From Auriscalpium vulgare (lineage: Eukaryota; Basidiomycota; Agaricomycetes; Russulales; Auriscalpiaceae): a stretch of 64,000 nt of DNA. Below, piece by piece: positions 57,978-64,000 of this stretch. The stretch covers positions 62,001 to 126,000 of the forward strand of contig JAHBBC010000050.1 in assembly GCA_019915015.1 (NCBI GenBank), written 5' to 3'. The notes under the pieces were generated by a model. The model searched no databases and was not told where the DNA came from. It was given only the letters and a program-made list of their open reading frames with translations. How positions within the stretch are numbered: position 1 is the first letter of the stretch; each line of letters opens with the position of its first letter. A program made the translations under genes and the position numbers.

Positions 57978-60417
57978 TTATTCCGTCAAATTATTGCTCT
58001 CCACCTGGCGGATCTTCCGCGCCACCGTCTCCCTATTCCTCAACAGGCAGTAATCTCCAAAGGAATTTTGTGACTGCCACGTTTCTCCTGGCAGCCAGAG
58101 CGTTCGGGTCAACAACGACGAATGCCGGGCGTCCAGGAAGGGCAGACAGATTATAGGGTCCCAGGTCTCTTGGTCCAGTATATAGCGCGGCTCATTTGGC
58201 GAGACGATGGGATCGTCCGGGAAGTCCAGATCAATGAGGTAATCGCAAGACGAGACGTCGACCTGAAGCCCGTCGATGAGTGACCATGTAGCGATCACGT
58301 TGGACTGCATGCAACTCACATAGTGCATTGGCTCCTCCTTATTGAGGTCGTTCAAGCCCGCAGGAACGGCGCTCGTACCAGTCGCACGAACACCGATGCT
58401 GCTGTTCCTTCCTGTTTCCTGGAAGTGCGCTGGCAGCAGCCCGTCGAATTCACTCTTGATCCAGTCTACCCTGACGCCGGTTGGCACGAGGTAATGACCA
58501 GGGAAGCGATGCCATTCCTTTCCCAAGCATATCCGCAGCCCGAATTGCTCGATCAACGCGAGGTCAAAATCGTCCTCGTCCTCGCGGTCTGTGGCCTTCC
58601 GCGCTTTGTATTCGGACATAAGCTCTGGCGGAGGAAGTGTATGTGGGAGAAGGCCCGTCGCGTTGAGCAGGTGGGGCACCTCTTCCTTCTCGAAGACATA
58701 TACGATGGTCATGGGGGTATGGTAGTACTTCCAGAGGGCAAAAATGCGGGAGAGGGAGATAAGCATTGAAAGAAGCACGATGAAGAGCGTGGAGCGATTG
58801 AAGATAGAGGTTTTGGACGCCTAGGGTGGCTGATTAGGAGCGGCGAATAAGGACTGAGAAGTCGCGTACCCTGTAAGGCGACTTGGTCACTTTGATGTAA
58901 ACCTGTTCTAGCCATCCTCTGATCAAATACGTCGTCACGGCCGCGTTGAAGCACAGTAATGGGTATGCGGGATACATGAAACGTTCTTCCTTATGCGGCT
59001 GCACTGTAAGGATGCCCAGCCATATGTAGAAGGGCACCAAGCGCAATGCCAGAAGAGTGAATGGTGAGCTCGTTTCCGAGCTCACAGTGTAAACACCCAG
59101 CCGGCGCCGATCCACGCGGTAGGTGATATAAAGAGCGGGAAGTGAGATCAGGGCCAGGGGAACGACGATATTGAAGTTGAGCAAGAGGTTGAGGACGTAG
59201 TAATACCACGGAGAGGTCCCGTACAAACCTGGTCCGCGAACCGCGTCTGGGAAGACGTTGTATTTCACGATGTTCCACGGGACGGCGACAACTTTGCCGT
59301 AAAAGAAAGTGTCGATGAGAATGACTGGAATCTGTGCGAGGCGGCAATTATTAGGAGGCAGCTAGATATACCGATGATCACTCACGGCTATCTGAGCAGC
59401 AGCAGCTCCACTGAGCATAAGCCGTGTCCACCGGCCAACAATCCAGTCCGTCCAGGCAGATGCAGGAACACGATCTCCGCCGAAAACGAAGAGCTCCTCA
59501 AAGACAAAAGGAATGGCAAGGGCGAGGGCGAACGGCCATCCTACCAAAGCGCCGGTAGCGAACAGCAGCGTTGCCCGTAGCGTGCGACCACCGTCCTGGC
59601 TACTGGGAGGCAAAAATGCGTACGCGCAAGCCAGTGTATTCGCGTACATCGCAAACGTCGACGGAAGGAGCGCTATGGGAAGGTGAGACGTGATGACCGG
59701 AGACCGGAGACTGCATAACGCACCTGTAGAAGCGTTCCACATACCAGCACTGGACGCCAGCATAAACAACATGTACCGCGCAACGCGGTTGTTGATCTTC
59801 TCCCGGACTGTATCGTAAAACTTGGCTTCACAAGTACTGCTAATGAGGGCGAGGGTCGCGCGGACCATGAAGAATGCTGGCCTCTGCAAGTATGTGGGTC
59901 ATTACGGTAGTTATATTAGAAAGTATCAGGCGCACCTTCCCTGACTCATGGATCACAACGTCGAGAACTCTGGCGGGGAGGTAATACAGGATGATATACG
60001 CCCAGCTCCTAATGGCGTACACAGGCGAAGTTTCCCATGTCTGGAAGCCGTAGCCCTTGTCCAAGTAGTGAAGAGGCTCCCAGAAGTTGAAGACTGATAC
60101 GCAATTCAGGGCAGAGAACATGCAAAAGACGCGAACACGCACCTTCGTCACAGTCCTGGATGTTGGAATACATCGCGGCCGTGAAGCGGACGAGCATGAG
60201 TATCCGGAGCGCCAGCGAGAAGCTCGGCGACCATGGCGGGCGGGCGGCTCTGAATACACGTCACAATGGCGGTCAGAAAAAGGGCAGCGTGAACATACCG
60301 CCTGAGCTGATCCTGAAGAATGCCTGTATGCCTTAGTTTTGGTGGAAGAGGGGCCGGCTTCTCCGCCTCTTGGTTGTTGGTAGGTCGGCGGAAACGTATT
60401 GTCTGGAAGTTAGACAT
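57978..60417 (-). CDS. ALG9: Alpha-1,2-mannosyltransferase ALG9
   Basis: An ER multi-pass enzyme that adds mannose from dolichol-phosphate-mannose to the lipid-linked N-glycan precursor (Man6 and Man8 steps). The start is at 60417 (MSNFQTIRFRRPTNNQ). The GT22 luminal signature lies in LVRFTAAMYSNIQDCDEVFNFWEPLHYL, with the DE motif used by the family. YGFQTWETSPVYAIRSWAYI follows. Later segments are KYNVFPDAVRGPGLYGTSPWYYYVLNLLLNFN and the family-typical PHKEERFMYPAYPLLCFNAA. The large C-terminal luminal part ends in VARKIRQVESNNLTE at 57978. It is interrupted by several 50-60 bp introns. The frame is intact throughout. Confidence 0.93.
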
Positions 60418-60917
60418 ATTGAGGTGGATGAGGGAACTCTATAGCGAGGACATTGGGGTGCGTGGTGAAGGTAGAGCCGCCGCGTCGCCCGCGTCACAGT
60501 CGCGGGATGCCGGGTCGGCGCGCCGGCGGCGCTCGGGCATCCTGTCGACGTCTCGCCTCAAGGCCTCACTGGACGGCGTATAATCTATGTTGCATTGCAT
60601 GAAGAGTACAGTGCAGTTCCATCAACTCCGTGCAACTCGTGCGTCAAGATTTGTTTGTAATGTAATGTACGGTGACGTGGGGGTGGTATTGAGAGAACGG
60701 AACAGACGAGTCAATGAAATAGCGTACGACGTAACGCAGTCGTGAATATGGTCCATGCCACCCCCGGTCCAAAGGCACTTGGTTGGAACGCAAGCATTAG
60801 CCACAGAAAGCGTCAAAAGCGTACAGGCAAAGAAAAGGTCCGATTAGATGCATACGAAGCGTCGTGAAACTGGTGATATGTCCATGTACATCAGATAGTA
60901 TGGTCCGTTACTCTCGT
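60418..60917. other. Intergenic spacer
   Basis: 500 bp between the ALG9 start and the class IV chitin synthase stop, both minus. It would contain the ALG9 promoter. No further feature is seen. Confidence 0.45.
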
Positions 60918-63900
60918 TCACTTGAAGCCACCAGGGGCCGGTGCCGCCGCACCAGGTGGGAGGTTCGCGTACAAAGAACCTGACCGCGAATACCGGTTTT
61001 GTTGCGGCGTCTGTGATGACGGGCGACGTCCAGAAGGGCGTGCAACGCGGCGAACACCGTCCGGGCCAGGTACGGGGCCATTATCCGAGAGGCTCACGCC
61101 GCGCCCACCCCGAGGGTGTTGGCCCGGGGACCCCGAAGAGTACGAGATCGCGTTGCTCAACGCTGGCGACACATATTCATCTGGCTCAGCAGTATACGCA
61201 GAGTATCCGGCCTGAGGTGCATGGTAATTTGGTGTCTCGACCGGGTATTGATTGGAGACGGTCGCCTGACGCAAGACTGCGCTGCTTCCGCCTGCGGTTC
61301 GTGTGACGTGAGATTCGAATGGGACCTGAGAGGGCGATGCTCCGTAGCGGGGCGCTGGCGACGCCGGAGAGGTATAGGCGTCTTCGGGTAGAAGTCATTA
61401 GCGGAGGCGGGGCTGGAGATAAGGCGTTGATGCCCAGAGGATCCGTCGCTGTAGACATCTTCGCTTGAACGTGCGACAGACGAGGACGAGCCTGCTGCGT
61501 TGGTGGCCGAGGGACGGTTGAGAGCAAGCGGCGCCGGTAGGGTGAGAAGTTGATTGCTGTCATATCGCGGGCGATTGTTGACATTGTTGAACGCATACGA
61601 ATCCGCAGTGCTGCTGTCAAAGCCCTGGGAAGCAGGAGTCATTCCGGTGTCAGTGTTGGACACGGTGGAGTACCTGCCACAGCCACGCCAATGTCAGCGT
61701 TCTGCATCAGGAAGATCACAAAGGATACTGACCGCTTCGGCGAACTACCTTCGGGTCGTAGAAGGCGGAATCCCTGGACTGGGTGCCACTCTTCCACCGT
61801 CGCTCGCGCTCGAATTCGGCCCACCGCTTCATGACAATGTTGGTTGAGTCGAACTCCCCATCCTTGTCGCCGTGATCTCCGGCGCCGGCCTTGTCGCCAG
61901 CAACAATACGCGTCTGACCCCATGAAAAGTCGTCGAAATGCCAGAAGGCGTACGCCGGCAACAGACCGTTCCAAATGGGCAGCGATAGCAGGTAGACCAA
62001 CATCCAGCCGACGTAGGCAACTTTGCGGGTAGTGATGACGATCAGAAGACCTGGGAGACCAAGCACGATGGCCAGGAGCACCAGAGGAATAGTCGTGTTG
62101 GGGCCGCCGGGTATGATGGCGCTGATGACCAGGTAAAGGGTAAATGAGATGGCAGCTGGGAGTACAAGGGTACCGGCCAACTCCATGCCGACGACGAACT
62201 GCATGGAGAAGCAGAATGTGCCACACAGGTCACGCACAAGGATCAGCTCAGCAAGATTGTGGACGGTCGAGTTGATCCAGCGACGACGTTGTGAAAGCAG
62301 AATCCCAAACGTATCCGGCACAACGGTCTTGCACACTGCGGAAGGGCAAAACACGTTCTTGCGCTTCGGGAACGTCTTCAACATCAGCGTCGTCAGATAC
62401 CGATCCTCCCCAGAAGGAGCAGGTTCTTCTTATGCAGGGTGTCGACCACATTCTCCGAGTAGTGCTCCACAATATCCGGGTTCGCCAGGATAGGGACCCA
62501 ATAGCCAGACGCGCCCTTCGGGGCCTTGATGCGGTACATGCTGAAACAACCGGGCAAACAGGTGACACCGCCGAACATAGATTCGAAGGCCTTCGTCATG
62601 TGGTGCGAGATGTAATACTCGAAAACTAGAGGCGGCGTTAGCTACGTACGACGTCGAGATGCACGTTTACGCACCTTGGATCATGGTGACCCACGTCTCG
62701 CCCTTGTTCGCTATCTTGGTTTCACCACAGAGACCCATGATCTCCTCGTCTTCTATCATGCACGAAGACATCCGCGTGAGGGAATCCGGGAAGACCTTCG
62801 TGTCCGCATCGACGCAAAGTACGAGTTCGTACCGATCCGGACTGATCCCTGTCACACGCCATACGGAGTTGAAGAATTCGTACTCGAACGTCGTCATCCG
62901 CTCGTCGAACATGACTTTCTGAAGGAACGACATGAGAACAATTTGTGAGTCGCGCTTGCCACGGTTGCCTGGCTTTGGATCGTTCGCCTCGAGGGGATTG
63001 CCTGTCTTCGCCACAAGGACCATCGGCACGCGTTGCTGTTTGGAGATCTCGACGGTTGCGTCATCGTAGTCGTAGAAACCGGCATAGACTTTTGCCATGT
63101 TGTGACGCTTGTGACCGTCAGCAATGGCAACGTATGAATGAGCCTCCACGTCCTCCGGCTCGATGACGAAGTCCTTCATCATGGTCAAGCAGATCTCCGG
63201 TGTCGTCTTGTCGTTACCAGCGCCCTTCACCATGCCATCAGCGATGACCAGTATCAACTTGTGACTGTTGGGATAGTCCGTGGTCGCCAGGGAGTCGAGC
63301 GTTGTGCGCAAACCTTCGAAGGATTCTGAGTACGCGGTCACAAGGCAAATTGTATGAGCAAGACGGAAGTTGAATGGTTCGTAGTCTGAGGGCGGCTGCG
63401 GGACGACGTTCTGCAGAGGGAATGGACAGGGATTGTCGACGAAGCCGCCAGCCAAGGAAGTCGAACTTCTCGAGTCCCGGTAAGGACCGTCCGTCATCTT
63501 GCTCTTCCCAGACAACGACTGCGCACCGTACACGCTCATGGCGGAGCCTTTCTTATATGGGACGGTGTCGACAGTCCCATATGCTGTGACGGGACGACCC
63601 CCAGGGCCTTTCAGCACGTTCTCCGAAGGCGTGAAGCGGGATTGTCGAGGAAGAAAATGGCTCTTCTTGTCCTTCTTGTTGGGAGTAAGGCCGTTCTTCG
63701 CAACATTCGGCCGATAGTCGCTAGGAGCAGGACGATAGATGTCGTTCGTCCAGTTCTCGATTTCTGACATACGCTGCATCCTCTGCTCGTACGTCTCGTG
63801 CTTGAACGCGCCAATACGAGGGCCAAAGAACCATGCGAACATAACGGCCATGACGAAGCGGATGGCCACGACACCGATGATGAAAACCAAGGAGACATAT

Positions 63901-64000
63901 AACACGACATCCGAAGCGACGCAGCCGATCGTGTTGGTGTCGATGAAGCCGACGCCGATGATGTCCTCTAGGCAGTGCCCGAGTTTACGCTGGCCCGTCC
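60918..64000 (-). CDS. Chitin synthase, class IV (division 2), 5' part beyond the window; two frameshifts
   Basis: A chitin synthase of the division 2, class IV type (as in Chs3). The frame is open to the right edge. It contains [111 protein letters not shown] and [13 protein letters not shown]. Introns lie at 62626-62674 and 61674-61728. Two single-base losses interrupt the frame. One is in a GGGG run (minus strand, 62408-62411), just before [10 protein letters not shown]. The other is in a CCC run (61386-61388) in the tail. Each continues perfectly in the neighbouring frame, and the shifted tail runs on to a stop at 60918 (PGGFK). Sequencing or assembly error is likelier than a true pseudogene, but the reads are needed to tell. 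Confidence 0.85.

Noticed and set aside
1..64000. CRISPR arrays, operons, riboswitches, rRNA, secondary-metabolite cluster
   Set aside because: None is seen. The content is fungal nuclear, with independent spliced genes.

Overview
The window is nuclear DNA from a basidiomycete fungus, most likely an Agaricomycete such as a polypore. The evidence is dense genes on both strands, many phase-shifting introns of about 50-60 bp with GTRNGT-like donors, high GC, a fungal Ty3/Gypsy Gag, division 1 and class IV chitin synthases, a basidiomycete-type seven-helix orphan membrane protein, and a nuclear tRNA-Leu. The species cannot be named from the sequence. Exon boundaries were worked out by eye from splice signals and frame continuity, so they are models.

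Region 1 (1-6.6 kb) is repeat-like. An intron-containing gene of unknown function (33-1629, minus) has its promoter and 5' half copied in an exact 1,042-bp head-to-tail duplication. Next to it lies a gag-only remnant of a Ty3/Gypsy retrotransposon, preceded by an LTR/leader-like stretch full of short perfect hairpins. Region 2 (6.6-10.5 kb) has about 2 kb with little recognisable content, then a gene encoding three homeodomains.

Region 3 (11.3-22.2 kb) holds pantothenate kinase, gamma-COP, an orphan 7-TM protein and casein kinase I. Region 4 (22.2-41.6 kb) is mostly plus-strand: a division 1 chitin synthase, the NTE1-type lysophospholipase, VPS33, a small HMG-like protein and an F-box/LRR protein with a CaaX end. 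After these come a C1D/Rrp47-like protein (minus) and a GSKIP-like protein (plus). Region 5 (43-60.4 kb) carries a SAM methyltransferase-like protein, an EFM3/FAM86-type methyltransferase, a Bot1/mS45-like mitochondrial protein, a DAL5-type MFS transporter, CCT7, Rad5, tRNA-Leu(AAG) and ALG9. Region 6 (60.9-64 kb) is the 3' part of a class IV chitin synthase that runs off the right edge.

Most genes are single-copy housekeeping functions: secretory pathway and wall synthesis (gamma-COP, VPS33, ALG9, two chitin synthases), CoA and lipid metabolism (PanK, NTE1), protein folding and translation (CCT7, EFM3, Bot1/mS45) and DNA damage tolerance (Rad5). They do not form one pathway or a biosynthetic cluster. 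I found no convincing new multi-gene system. The most notable points are a Rad5 Walker A motif that can only be assembled through 5-nt and 3-nt microexons, three homeodomains each cut by an intron at the same codon, two frameshifts in the class IV chitin synthase, the exact tandem duplication, and the hairpin array beside gag.
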